Shown: positions 36,406 to 48,597 of the stretch, in pieces
Numbering within the stretch: position 1 is the stretch's first letter
Layout: each line of letters opens with the position of its first letter
Source of the DNA: Phylloscopus collybita
Taxonomy: Eukaryota; Chordata; Aves; Passeriformes; Phylloscopidae
NCBI GenBank assembly: GCA_027886175.1
Contig: JAJNNQ010000139.1
Span: forward strand, 2,914,001-2,978,000
DNA length: 64,000 nucleotides
Direction of reading: 5' to 3'
Position numbers and translations under genes: made by a program
The notes under the pieces: generated by a model
Databases searched by the model: none
What the model was told of the DNA's origin: nothing
What the model saw: only the letters and a program-made list of their open reading frames with translations

Positions 36406-36411
36406 CTACGT
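36406..36411. other. Target-site duplication, right copy (CTACGT), LTR copy A
   Basis: CTACGT follows GCCGCAACA immediately and matches 36,032-36,037. The satellite then resumes with a short unusual stretch TTAAGAAGAGAG before TTTATAGGAGCCC. Confidence 0.88.
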
Positions 36412-37126
36412 TTAAGAAGAGAGTTTATAGGAGCCCTTTGGCACTACAAGGGCAGAGAAACTTCAAACCGGGAGTAGATTGCACCTGCGAGATATTCTCA
36501 ATTTTATAGAATTTTAGAGGAATTTCAGTCCGCCGAATCCCACCGGCAGGCACACAGAATTAGACATGAATAGCGGCCTTTTCCAGGGGAAACCAAAGTC
36601 TCCAGGCCAGGTTCCTGATGTCAGCTTTTAGGAGGCCTTTTGCACTACAAGAACAGACAAACTTCCGACTGGTGGCATATTGCATCTTGGAGATATCCTC
36701 ATTTGTATGGAATTATAGTGGAATTAACGTAGGCAGAAGCCCAGTGGCAAGTAGACAGCATTAAACACCAACGGTGGCCCATTTCCATGGGAAACCAAAG
36801 TCTCCACCCCACATTCATGATGTCCGTTTCTAGGAGGCCTTTGGAACTACAAGAGCAGACAAACTTCCAACTGGTGGCATATTGCATCTGGGAGATATCC
36901 TCATTTGTATGTAATTTCTGTAGCCATAAGCCCAGTGGCCGGCAGACAGCATTAGACACGAACGGTGGCCCTTTTCCATGGCAAACCAAAGTCTCAACCC
37001 CAGGTTCCTGATGTCAGTTTGAAGGAGGCCTTTGGCAGTACAAAGGCAGACCACGTTCCATCTGGTGGTTGATTGCATCGAGGAGATATCCTCATTTCTA
37101 TGGAATTTCAACAGGCAGAAGCTCAG

Positions 37127-38207
37127 TGGCAGGCAGACAGAATTAGACAGGAATAGTGGCCCATTTCCATAGGAAACCAAAGTCTCCAACCTAGGTTCCT
37201 AATGTCAGTTTTTAGGAGGCCTTTGGCATAAAAAGGGTAGACAAATTTCCATCTGGTGGTAGACTGCACCTGGGAGATATCCTCATGTGTATAGAATTTT
37301 GGTGGAATTTTAGTAGTCATAAACCCAATAGCTGGCCGACAGCATTAGACACGAACGGAGGCCCATTTCCTTGGGAACCAAAGTCTCCATCCCACGTTCC
37401 CGATGTAAGTTTTTAGGAGGCCTTTGTAATTAAAAGGGTAGACAAACTTCAATCTGGTGGGAAATTGCATTTGGGAGATATCTTCATTTGTAAGGAATTT
37501 TAGTAGGCATATGCCCAGTGGCAGGCAGACAGCATTAGACTCGAACAGTGGCCCTTTTCCATGGAAAAGCAAATTATCCATCCTATGTTGCTGATGTCAG
37601 TTTGAAGGAGGCCTTTGGCACTACAAGGGCAGACAAACTTCCACCTTGTGGTAGATTGCACCTGGGAGATATCCTCATTTGTATGGAACTTTGCAGTCAT
37701 AACCACAGTGCCAGGCAGACAATATTAGACAGGAACGGTGGTCCTTTTCCATGGGAAACCAAAGTCTCCACCCCAGGTTCCTGAAGTAGGTTTGTAGGAG
37801 GCCATTGGAACCACAAGGGCAGAGAAACTTATATCTGGTGTTAGATTGCACCTGGGAAGACAAATTTCCCTCTGGTGGTGTATTGCATCGGGGAGATATC
37901 CTCATTTGTATGGAATTTTACTAGGCATAAGCCCAGTGCCAGGCAGACAGCATTAGACACAAACGGTGGCCCATTTCCATGGGAAACCAAAGTCTCTTAC
38001 CCAAGATCCTGATGTCAGTTTTTAAAAGGCCTTTGGCATTAAAAGGGTAGACAAACTTCCATCTGGTGGAAAATTGCATTTGGGAGATATCCTCATTTCT
38101 ATGGAATTTTAGAAGTCATATGCCCACTGGCAGGCAGACAGCATTAGACACGAACGGTGGCCTTTTTCCATGGGAAAAACAAATTATCCATACTATGTTC
38201 CTGATGT
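37127..38207 (-). repeat. Segmental duplication, copy 1 (about 1.08 kb)
   Basis: This block aligns to 48,598-49,678 at a constant offset of 11,471 bp. It is nearly identical: the only difference I found is GGCCCATTTCC here against GGCCGATTTCC in the partner. Both carry the same shortened monomer (CACCTGGGAAGACAAATTTCC, read in two pieces). The match ends where this copy reads GATGTCATGTTTTAGG and the other GATGTCAATTTTTAGG. It is among the youngest duplications in the window. Confidence 0.9.
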
Positions 38208-38658
38208 CATGTTTTAGGAGGCCTTTGGCACTACAAGAGCAGACAAACTTCCACGTGGTGGTAGATTGCACCTGAGAGATATTCTCATTTGTAAAGAATT
38301 TTAGACGAATTTTAGTACGCAGATTCCAAGCGGCAGGCAGACAGAATTGGACATGAATAGTGGCCCTTTTCCAGGGGAAATGAAAGTCTGCAGGCCAGGT
38401 TCCTGATGTCAGTTTTTAGGAGGCCTTTTGCACTACAAGAACAGACAAACTTCCAACTGGTGGCATATTGCATCTTGGAGATATCCTCATTTGTATGTAA
38501 TTTCTGTAGCCATAAGCCCAGTGGCCGGCAGACAGCATTAGACACGAACGCTGGCCCATTTCCATGGGAAACTGAATTCTCCACTCCAGGCTCCTGATGT
38601 CTATTTGTAGGAGGCCTATGGCACTACAGGGGCAGACAAACTTCCGTCAGGTGGTTGA

Positions 38659-39359
38659 TTGCATCGAGGAGATATCCTCATTTGTATGGAATTTCAGCAG
38701 GCAGAAGCCCAGTGGCAGGCAGACAGCATTAGACACGAACAATGGACCTTTTCCATGGGAAACCAAAGTCTCCACCTCACGTTCCTGATGTCAGTTTGTA
38801 GGAGGCCTTTGGAACTACAAGGGCAGGCAAACTTCAAACTGGTGGTAGATTGCACCTGGGAGATATCCTCATTTGTATAGAATTTTAGTGGAATTTTAGT
38901 AGGCAGAAGTCCAGCGGCAGGCAGACAGCATTACACACGAACGCTGGCCAATATCCATGGGAAACCAAAGTCTCCAACCCAGGCTCCTCATGTCAGTTTG
39001 TAGGAGGCCTTTGGCATTAAAAGGGCAGACAAACTTTCATCTGGTGGGAAATTGCATTTGGGAGATATCCTCATATGTATGGAACTTTGGTAGGCATATG
39101 CCCACTGGCAGGCAGACAGCATTAGACACGAACGGTGGCCTCTTTCCATGGAAAAACAAAGTCTCCAGCCCACGTTCCTGATGTCAGTTTTTAGGAGACC
39201 TCTGGCACTACAGGAGGAGACAAACTTCCAACTGCTGGCATATTGCATCTGGGAGATATCCTCATTTGTGAGGTATTTCAGCAGGCATAACACCAGTGAC
39301 AGGCAGACAGCATTAGACACGAACAATGGACCTTTTCCATGGGAAACCAAAGTCTCCAC
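38659..39359 (-). repeat. Inverted copy of 7,517-8,217
   Basis: Paired coordinates sum to 46,876 without indels across about 700 bp. Diagnostic sequences include GGCCTCTTTCCATGG with the GGCCAATATCCATGGG monomer. The match shows that similarity between the plus- and minus-orientation arrays extends well outside the symmetric arms of the central palindrome. Confidence 0.82.
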
Positions 39360-41696
39360 CTCACGTTCCTGATGTCAGTTTTTAGGAGGCCTTTGGCACT
39401 ACAAGGGCAAACAAACTTCGAACTGGTGGTAGATTCCATCTGGGAGATATCCTCATTTGTGAGGAATTTCAGCAGGCGTAACCCAGTGGCAGGCAGACAG
39501 CATTAGACACGAACGGTTGCCCTTTTCCATGGAAAAACCAATTATGCATCCTATGTTCCTGATGTCAGTTTTTAGGAGGCCATTGGCGCTACACTGGCAG
39601 ACAAATTTCCATCTGGCGGTAGATTGCACCTCGGAGATGTCCTCATTTGTACGGAATTTTAGTGGTATTTTAGTACTCAGAAGCCCAGTGGCAGACAGAC
39701 AGCATTAAACATAAACGGTGGGCCTTTTCCATAGGAAACCGAAGTCTCAACCCCAGGTTCCTGATGTCAGTTTGAAGGAGGCCTTTGGCAGTACAAAGGC
39801 AGACCACGTTCTGTCTGGTGGTTGATTGCATCGAGGTGATATCCTCATTTCTATGGAATTTCAACAGGCAGAAGCTCAGTGGCAGGCAGACAGCATTAGA
39901 CACGAACAGTGGAACTTTTCCATTGGAAACCAAAGTCTCCACCTCACGTTCCTGATGTCAGTTTGTAGGAGGCCTTTGGAACTACAAGGGCAGACAAACT
40001 TCCGTCAGGTGGTAGATTGCACCTGGGAGATATCCTCATTTGTAGAGAATTTTATTGGAATTCTAGTAGGCATAAGCCAAGTGGCTGGCAGAGAGCATTA
40101 GACACAAACGGTGGCCCATTTCCTTGGGAAACCAAAGTCTCCATCTCACGTTCCTGATGTCAGTTTGTAGGAGGCCTTTGGTACTACAAGGGCAGACATA
40201 CTTCTATCTTGTGGTTGATTGCATCGCAGAGATATCCTCATTTTTATGGAACTTCATCAGTCATAACCACTGTACCAGGCAGACAGCATTAGACAGGAAT
40301 AGTGGTCTTTTTCCATGGGAAACCAAAGTCTCCACACTACGTTCCCGATATCAGGTTTTAGGAGGTCTTTTGCAGTCCATGGGAAGACAAACTTCCGTCT
40401 GTTGGTTTATTTCATCGGGGAGATATCCTCATTTGTATGGAATTTCAGCAGGCAGAAGCCCAGTGGCAGGCAGAGAGCATTAGACACAAACGGTGGCCCT
40501 TTTCCATGGGAAACCGAAGTCTCCAACCCAGGCTTCTGATGTCGGTTTTCTAGAGGCCTTTGGCATTAAAAGTGTAGACAAACATCCATCTGGTGGGAAA
40601 TTGCATTTGGGAGATATCCTCATACGTATGGAATTTTAGTAGGCATATACCCACTGGCAGGCAGACAGCATTAGACATGAACAATGGGCCTTTTCCATGG
40701 AAAAACAAATTATCCATCCTCACGTTCCTGATGTCATGTTTTAGGAGGCCTTTGGCACTACAAGAGCAGACAAACTTCCACGTGGTGGTAGATTGCACCT
40801 GAGAGATATTCTCATTTGTAAAGAATTTTAGACGAATTTTAGTACACAGATTCCAAGCGGCAGGCAGACAGAATTAGACATGAATAGTGGCCCTTTTCCA
40901 GGGGAAATGAAAGTCTGCAGGCCAGGTTCCTGATGTCAGTTTTTAGGAGGCCTTTTGCACTACAAGAAGAGACAAACTTCCAACTGGTGGCATATTGCAT
41001 CTTGGAGATATCCTCATTTGTATGTAATTTCTGTAGCCATAAGCCCAGTGGCCGGGCGACAGCATTAGACACGAACGGTGGCCCTTTTCTATGGGAAACC
41101 GAATTCTCCACTCCAGGCTCCTGATGTCTATTTGTAGGAGGCCTTTGGCACTACAGGGGCAGACAAACTTCTGTCAGGTGGTCGATTGCATCGGAGAGAT
41201 TTCCCAATTTCTTTGGAATTTCAGCAGGCAGAAGCCCAGTGGCAGGCAGACAGCATTAGACATGAACGCTGGCCCTTTTCCATGGGAAAACAAAGTCTCC
41301 ACCCCTGATTCCTGATGTCAGTTTTTTAGGAGGGCTTTGGTACTACAAGGGCAGAGAATCTTCTATCTGGTTGTAGATTGCACCTGGGAGATATCCTCAT
41401 TTCTATGGAATTTTAGTGGAATTTTAATAGGAAGAAGCCCAGTGGCAAGCAGACAGCATTACACACGAACGGTGGCCCATTTGTATGGGAAACCAAAGTG
41501 GCCACTCCCGGTTCCTGATGTCAGTTTTTAGGAGGCCTTTGCCACTACAAGGGCAGGCAAACTTCCATCTGGTGGTAAATTGCATCTGCGAGATATGCTC
41601 ATTTGTATGGAGATTTAGCAGGCATATGCCCAGTGGCAGGCACACAGCATTAGGCATGAACCGTGCCCTATTCCACGGGAAACCAAATTATACATC

Positions 41697-41702
41697 CTAC
41701 GT
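41697..41702. other. Target-site duplication, left copy (CTACGT), LTR copy B
   Basis: It is identical to the duplication at copy A and is matched at 42,071-42,076. The wider flanks are identical too, so this is a copied insertion and not an independent hit. Confidence 0.85.
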
Positions 41703-42070
41703 TGTGGAGAGAATGTGAATTGGAAGGGACAGACTGCGTTTGCGGAAGACGAATCGGGTTGTAACGCGAAGCAGGGCCAGGCACATCCCTCTCCAGAGAT
41801 AACCTTTATCTCAAGGTCACAGACCCCTCTCTCTTTCCTTGCATACCAGTACTTTTCCACTACCCTTAAGAAACTAGTAAGACCCCCTATGACGTAGCGA
41901 AACCCAGAAGGTACTTAAACCCTGTGTTTTAGATAATAAACGCTTTTGACCAAACACATCACATTGGTGTTAACTGAGTCATTTGCCCGAACCCCACGCT
42001 CGCAGCTCGTGGTGGTCGTGTCTTCAATTAAACCCAGGCCACCAAGGCGATGGCTGAATAAGCCGCAACA
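41703..42070 (+). mobile_element. Solo LTR, copy B (368 bp)
   Basis: It has the same termini, length and internal elements as copy A (TGTGGAGAG to GCCGCAACA, inverted GATA pair, TACTTAAA, AATAAA). It shares GGCTGAATAAG with copy C. It was carried here by duplication of the surrounding satellite. Confidence 0.88.
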
Positions 42071-42076
42071 CTACGT
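42071..42076. other. Target-site duplication, right copy (CTACGT), LTR copy B
   Basis: It directly follows GCCGCAACA and matches 41,697-41,702. Confidence 0.85.
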
Positions 42077-43057
42077 TTAAGAAGAGAGTTTATAGGAGCC
42101 CTTTGGCACTACAAGGGCAGAGAAACTTCAAACCGGGAGTAGATTGCACCTGCGAGATATTCTCAATTTTATAGAATTTTAGAGGAATTTCAGTCCGCCG
42201 AATCCCACCGGCAGGCACACAGAATTAGACATGAATAGCGGCCTTTTCCAGGGGAAACCAAAGTCTCCAGGCCAGGTTCCTGATGTCAGCTTTTAGGAGG
42301 CCTTTTGCACTACAAGAACAGACAAACTTCCGACTGGTGGCATATTGCATCTTGGAGATATCCTCATTTGTATGGAATTATAGTGGAATTAAAGTAGGCA
42401 GAAGCCCAGTGGCAAGTAGACAGCATTAAACACCAACGGTGGCCCATTTCCATGGGAAACCAAAGTCTCCACCCCACGTTCATGATGTCCGTTTCTAGGA
42501 GGCCTTTGGAACTACAAGAGCAGACAAACTTCCAACTGGTGGCATATTGCATCTGGGAGATATCCTCATTTGTATGTAATTTCTGTAGCCATAAGCCCAG
42601 TGGCCGGCAGACAGCATTAGACACGAACGGTGGCCCTTTTCCATGGGAAACCGAATTCTCCACCCCTGAGTCCTGATGTCAGTTTTTTAGGAGGGCTTTG
42701 GTACTACAAGGGCAGAGAATCTTCTATCTGGTTGTAGATTGCACCTGGGAGATATCCTCATTTCTATGGAATTTTAGTGGAATTTTAATAGGAAGAAGCC
42801 CAGTGGCAAGCAGACAGCATTACACACGAACTGTGGCCCATTTGTATGGGAAACCAAAGTGGCCACTCCCTGTTCCTGATGTCAGTTTTTAGGAGGCCTT
42901 TGCCACTACAAGGGCAGGCAAACTTCCATCTGGTGGTAAATTGCATCTGCGAGATATGCTCATTTGTATGGAGATTTAGCAGGCATATGCCCAGTGGCAG
43001 GCACACAGCATTAGGCATGAACAGTGCCCTATTCCACGGGAAACCAAATTATACATC
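42077..43057 (-). repeat. 191-bp satellite between LTR copies B and C
   Basis: Five minus-orientation monomers make up the satellite part of the 1,361-bp unit. They include the boundary between the two tandem copies at about 42,656-42,667, where CTCCACCCCTGAGTCC replaces the CTCCACCCCTGATTCC of the other copy. Confidence 0.92.
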
Positions 43058-43063
43058 CTACGT
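43058..43063. other. Target-site duplication, left copy (CTACGT), LTR copy C
   Basis: It is identical in sequence and context to copies A and B and is matched at 43,432-43,437. Confidence 0.85.
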
Positions 43064-43431
43064 TGTGGAGAGAATGTGAATTGGAAGGGACAGACTGCGT
43101 TTGCGGAAGACGAATCGGGTTGTAACGCGAAGCAGGGCCAGGCACATCCCTCTCCAGAGATAACCTTTATCTCAAGGTCACAGACCCCTCTCTCTTTCCT
43201 TGCATACCAGTACTTTTCCACTACCCTTAAGAAACTAGTAAGACCCCCTATGACGTAGCGAAACCCAGAAGGTACTTAAACCCTGTGTTTTAGATAATAA
43301 ACGCTTTTGACCAAACACATCACATTGGTGTTAACTGAGTCATTTGCCCGAACCCCACGCTCGCAGCTCGTGGTGGTCGTGTCTTCAATTAAACCCAGGC
43401 CACCAAGGCGATGGCTGAATAAGCCGCAACA
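43064..43431 (+). mobile_element. Solo LTR, copy C (368 bp)
   Basis: This is the third copy of the same LTR, with the same ends, length and target duplication. It lies exactly 1,361 bp after copy B, which shows that local tandem duplication, not transposition, produced it. Confidence 0.88.
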
Positions 43432-43437
43432 CTACGT
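43432..43437. other. Target-site duplication, right copy (CTACGT), LTR copy C
   Basis: It directly follows GCCGCAACA and matches 43,058-43,063. Confidence 0.85.
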
Positions 43438-44600
43438 TTAAGAAGAGAGTTTATAGGAGCCCTTTGGCACTACAAGGGCAGAGAAACTTCAAACCGGGAG
43501 TAGATTGCACCTGCGAGATATTCTCAATTTTATAGAATTTTAGAGGAATTTCAGTCCGCCGAATCCCACCGGCAGGCACACAGAATTAGACATGAATAGC
43601 GGCCTTTTCCAGGGGAAACCAAAGTCTCCAGGCCAGGTTCCTGATGTCAGCTTTTAGGAGGCCTTTTGCACTACAAGAACAGACAAACTTCCAACTGGTG
43701 GCATATTGCATCTTGGAGATATCCTCATTTGTATGGAATTATAGTGGAATTAAAGTAGGCAGAAGCCCAGTGGCAAGTAGACAGCATTAAACACCAACGG
43801 TGGCCCATTTCCATGGGAAACCAAAGTCTCCACCCCACGTTCATGATGTCCGTTTCTAGGAGGCCTTTGGAACTACAAGAGCAGACAAACTTCCAACTGG
43901 TGGCATATTGCATCTGGGAGATATCCTCATTTGTATGTAATTTCTGTAGCCTTAAGCCCAGTGGCCGGCAGACAGCATTAGACACGAACGGTGGCCCTTT
44001 TCCATGGGAAACCGAATTCTCCACTCCAGGCTCCTGATGTCAATTTGTAGGAGGCCTTTGGCACTACAGGGGCAGACAAACTTCCATCAGCTGGTTGATT
44101 GCATCGGAGAGATTTCCAAATATCTTTGGAATTTCAGCAGGCAGAAGCCCAGTGGCAGGCAGACAGCATTAGACATGAACGCTGGCCCTTTTCCATGGGA
44201 AAACAAAGTCTCCACCCCTGGTTCCTGATGTCAGTTTTTTAGGAGGGCTTTGGTACTACAAGGGCAGGGAATCTTCCATCTGGTTGTGGATTGCACCTAG
44301 GAGATATCCTCATTTCTATGGAATTTTAGTGGAATTTTAATAGGAAGAAGCCCAGTGGCAAGCAGACAGCATTACACACGAACGGTGGCCCATTTTCATG
44401 GGAAACCAAAGTCGCCACTCCCGGTTCCTGATGTCAGTTTTTAGGAGGTTTTTGCCACTACAAGGGCAGGCAAACTTCCATCTGGTGGTAAATTGCATCT
44501 GCGAGATATCCTCATTTGTATGGAATTTTAGCAGGCATACGCCCAGTGGCAGGCACACAGCATTTGGCATGAACAGTGGCCCTTTTCCATGGGAAACCAA

Positions 44601-44640
44601 ATTATCCATCCTATGTTTCATATATCAGTTTATAGGAGCC
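44601..44640 (-). other. LTR-free paralogue of the solo-LTR insertion site
   Basis: The sequence here reads CCATCCTATGTTTCATATATC followed by AGTTTATAGGAGCCC (read in pieces). The filled sites read CATCCTACGT, then the LTR, then CTACGTTTAAGAAGAGAG and TTTATAGGAGCCC. The surrounding monomers (44,210-44,720) share the landmarks GGAGGGCTTTGGTA and the monomer with TTTGCCACTACAAGGGCAGG. CTATGT at 44,611-44,616 is the counterpart of the duplicated CTACGT. Confidence 0.75.
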
Positions 44641-45220
44641 CTTTGGCACTACAATGGCAGAGAAACTTCAAACTGGGGGAGGATTGCACCTGCGAAATAT
44701 TCCCATTTGTATAGAATTTTAGAGGAATTTTAGTACGCAGAATCCCAGCTGCAGGCACACAGAATTAGACATGAATAGTGGCCCTTTTCCAGGGGAAACC
44801 AAAGTCTCCACCCCACGTTCCTCATGTCAGTTTTTACGAGGACTTTGGCACTATAAGGGCAGACAAACTTTAAACTGGTGGTAGACTCCATCTGGGAGAT
44901 ATCCTCATTTGTATGGAATTTTACTAGGCATACGCCCAGTGGCAGGCACATAGCATTAGACAAAAAGGGTGGCCCTTTTCCATGGGAAACAAAAATCTTC
45001 ACCCGTGTTTCCTGATGTCAGGTTTTAGGAGGCCTTTGCCACTACAAGGGCAGAAAAACTTCCATCTGATGGAAAATTCCATCTGGGAGATATCCTCATT
45101 TGTATGGAATTTTACTAGGCATAAGCCCAGTGGCAGGGACAGAGCATTAGACACAAACGGTGCCCCTTTTCCATGGAAACCAAAGTCTCCACCTCACGTT
45201 CCTGATGTCAGTTTTTAGAA

Positions 45221-48200
45221 GGCCTTTGGCACTGCAAGAGCAGACAAACTTCCATCTGGTGGCATATTGCATCTGGGAGATATCCTCATTTGTATGTAAT
45301 TTCAGTAGTCATAAGCCCAGTGGCAAGGAGACAGCATTAAACACCAAGGGTGGCCCTTTTCCATGGGAAACCAAAGCGCCTTCTCCAGATTCCTGATGTC
45401 AGTTTGTAGGAGGCCGTTAGCATTACAAGGGCAGACAATCTTTTAACTGGTGGTAGATTCCATCTGGGAGATATCCTCATTTATATGGGATTTTACTAGG
45501 CATAAGCCCAGTGGCAGGCACATAGCATTAGACACAAACGGTGGCCCATTTCCATGGGAAACCAAAGTCTCCACCCCACATTCCTGATGTCAGTTTTTAG
45601 GAGGCCTTTGGCACTGCAAGGGCAGACAAACTTCCATCTGGTGGGAAATTGCATTTGGGAGATATCCTCATTTGTATGGAATTTTAGAAGGCATATGCCC
45701 AGTGGCAGACAGACAGCATTAAACACAAACGGTGGGCCTTTTCCATAGGAAACAAAGTCTCTCGGCCAGGTACCGGATATCAGTTTGACGGAGGCCTTTG
45801 GCACTGCAAGAGCAGAAAAACTTCAATCTGGTGGCATATTGCATCTGGGAGATATCCTCATTTGTATGGAACTTCAGCAGTCATAACCACAGAATCAGGA
45901 AGACAGCATTAGACACGAACGGTGGTCCTTTTCCATGGGAAACCAAAGTCTCCACACCACGTTCCCGATGTCAGGTTTTAGGAGGCCGTTGGCAGTACAA
46001 GCGCAGACAAACTTCCGTCAGGTGGTTGATTGCATCGGGGAGATATCCTCATTTGTATGGAATTTCAGCAGGTAGAAGCCCAGTGGCAGGCAGACAGCAT
46101 TAGACACGAACGGTGACCCTTTTCCATGGGAAAACAAATTATCCATCCTATGTTCCTGATGTCAGTTTTTAGGAGGCCTTTGGCACTACAAGGGCAGACA
46201 AACTTCCATCTGGCAGTAGATTGCACCTCGGAGATATTCCCTATTTTTATTGTATTTTAGTGGTATTTTAGTGCTCAGAAGCCCAGTGGTAGACAGACAG
46301 CATTAAACATGAACGGTGGGCCTTTTCTATAGGAAACCAAAGTCTCCAGGTGAGGTTCCGAATGTCAGTTTGAAGGAGGCCTTTGGCACTGCAAGAGCAG
46401 ACAAACTTCCATCTGGTGGCATATTGCGTCTGGGAGATATCCTCATTTGTATGTAATTTCAGTAGTCATAAGCCCAGTGCCAAGGAGACAGCATTAAACA
46501 CCAAGGGTGGCCCTTTTCCATGGGAAACCAAAGCGTCCTCGCCTGATTCCTAATGTCAGTTTGTCGGAGGCCGTTGTCATTACAAGGGCAGACACACTTT
46601 CAACTGGTGGTGGACTCCATCTGGGAGATATCCTCATTTGTATGGGATTTTACTAGGCATAAGCCCAGTGGCAGGCAAATAGCATTAGACACAAACGGTG
46701 GACCTTTTCCATGGGAAACCAAAGTCTCTACGGCACGTTCCTGATGTCAGTTTTTAGAAGGCCTTTGGCACTACAAGGGCAGACAAACTTCCATCTGGTG
46801 GGAAATTGCATTTGGGAGATATCCTCATTTGTATGGAATTTTAGAAGGCATATGCCCAGTGGCAGACAGACAGCATTAAACACGAACGGTGGGCCTTTTC
46901 CATAGGAAACAAAGTCTCTCGGCCAGGTAGCGGATATCAGTTTGACGGAGGCCTTTGGCACTGCAAGAGCAGAAAAACTTCACTCTGGTGGCATATTGCA
47001 TCTGGGAGATATCCTCATTTGTATGGAACTTCAGCAGTCATAACCACAGAACCAGGAAGACAGCATTAGACACGAACGGTGGTCCTTTTCCATGGGAAAC
47101 CAAAGTCTCCACACCACGTTCCCGATGTCAGGTTTTAGGAGGCCGTTGGCAGTACAAGCGCAGACAAACTTCCGTCAGGTGGTTGATTGCATCGGGGAGA
47201 TATCCTCATTTGTATGGAATTTCAGCAGGTAGAAGCCCAGTGGCAGGCAGACAGCATTAGACACGAACGGTGACCCTTTTCCATGGGAAAACAAATTATC
47301 CATCCTATGTTCCTGATGTTAGTTTTTAGGAGGCCTTTGGCACTACAAGGGCAGACAAACTTCCATCTGGCGGTAGATTGCACCTCGGAGATATCCCCAT
47401 TTTTATTGTATTTTAGTGGTATTTTAGTGCTTAGAAGCCCAGTGGTAGACAGACAGCATTAAACATGAACGGTGGGCCTTTTTCATAGGAAACCAAAGTC
47501 TCCATGTGAGGTTCTGAATGTCAGTTTGAAGGAGGCCTTTGGCACTGCAAGAGCAGACAAACTTCCATCTGGTGGCATATTGCATCTGGGAGATATCCTC
47601 ATTTGTATGTAATTTCAGTAGTCATAAGCCCAGTGGCAAGGAGACAGCATTAAACACCAAGGGTGGCCCTTTTCCATGGGAAACCAAAGCGCCTTCTCCA
47701 GATTCCTGATGTCAGTTTGTAGGAGGCCGTTAGCATTACAAGGGCAGACAATCTTTTAACTGGTGGTAGATTCCATCTGGGAGATATCCTCATTTATATG
47801 GGATTTTACTAGGCATAAGCCCAGTGGCAGGCACATAGCATTAGACACAAACGGTGGCCCATTTCCATGGGAAACCAAAGTCTCCACCCCACATTCCTGA
47901 TGTCAGTTTTTAGGAGGCCTTTGGCACTGCAAGGGCAGACAAACTTCCATCTGGTGGGAAATTGCATTTGGGAGATATCCTCATTTGTATGGAATTTTAG
48001 AAGGCATATGCCCAGTGGCAGACAGACAGCATTAAACACAAACGGTGGGCCTTTTCCATAGGAAACAAAGTCTCTCGGCCAGGTACCGGATATCAGTTTG
48101 ACGGAGGCCTTTGGCACTGCAAGAGCAGAAAAACTTCAATCTGGTGGCATATTGCATCTGGGAGATATCCTCATTTGTATGGAACTTCAGCAGTCATAAC

Positions 48201-48280
48201 CACAGAATCAGGAAGACAGCATTAGACACGAACGGTGGTCCTTTTCCATGGGAAACCAAAGTCTCCACACCACGTTTCTG
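45221..48280 (-). repeat. Higher-order repeat, 1,157-bp unit (about 2.65 copies)
   Basis: A six-monomer unit is repeated. The landmark CAGACAAACTTCCATCTGG followed by TGGCATATTGC occurs at 45,241, 46,398 and 47,554, giving offsets of 1,157 and 1,156. Copy 1 is about 45,221-46,377, copy 2 about 46,378-47,533 and copy 3 about 47,534-48,280, where it is cut off. All share the GGAAACAAAGTCTCTCGGCC monomer with a shortened CCAAAG box. Copy 2 differs at GCGTCTGGG and in the GTCCTCGCCTG segment. Confidence 0.88.
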
Positions 48281-48597
48281 ATGTCATTTCCTAGGAGGCC
48301 TCTGGCACTACAAGAGTAGACAAACTTCCAACTGCTGGTAGATTCCATCTGGGAGATACCCTCATTTGTATGGAACTTCAGCAGTCATAACCACAGTGCC
48401 AGGCAGACAGCATTAGACAGGAACAGTGGTCCTTTTCCATGGGAAACCAAAGTCTCCACCCCAGGTTCCTGATGGCAGTTTGTAGGAGGCCTTTGGAAAC
48501 ACAAGGGCAGAGAAACTTTAATCTGGTGTTAGATTGCAACTGGGAGATATTCTCATATGTATGGAATTAAATGGAATTTTAGCAGGCAGAATCCCAG

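Larger units (their letters stand above)
36412..41696 (-). repeat. 191-bp satellite array, minus orientation, between LTR copies A and B
   Basis: This is continuous minus-orientation satellite. It includes the block 37,127-38,207 that is repeated at 48,598-49,678, the inverted copy of 7.5-8.2 kb at 38,659-39,359, and a pair of similar blocks at 38,312-38,584 and 40,839-41,111 (offset 2,527). Near 37,855-37,870 a monomer is shortened where CACCTGGGA runs directly into AGACAAATTTCC. I see no other insert. Confidence 0.93.
41242..44015 (-). repeat. Tandem duplication with LTR inside, 1,361-bp unit (2 copies; third copy at 35,575-36,985)
   Basis: Copy 1 (about 41,242-42,655) and copy 2 (about 42,656-44,015) match at 1,361 bp. 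Each consists of five satellite monomers plus the 368-bp LTR with its 6-bp duplication. A further copy lies 5,665 bp upstream (35,575-36,985). Landmarks are GGAGGGCTTTGGTA, CCAAAGTGGCCACTCCC and the LTR. An LTR-free relative follows at about 44,210-44,720. Confidence 0.92.
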
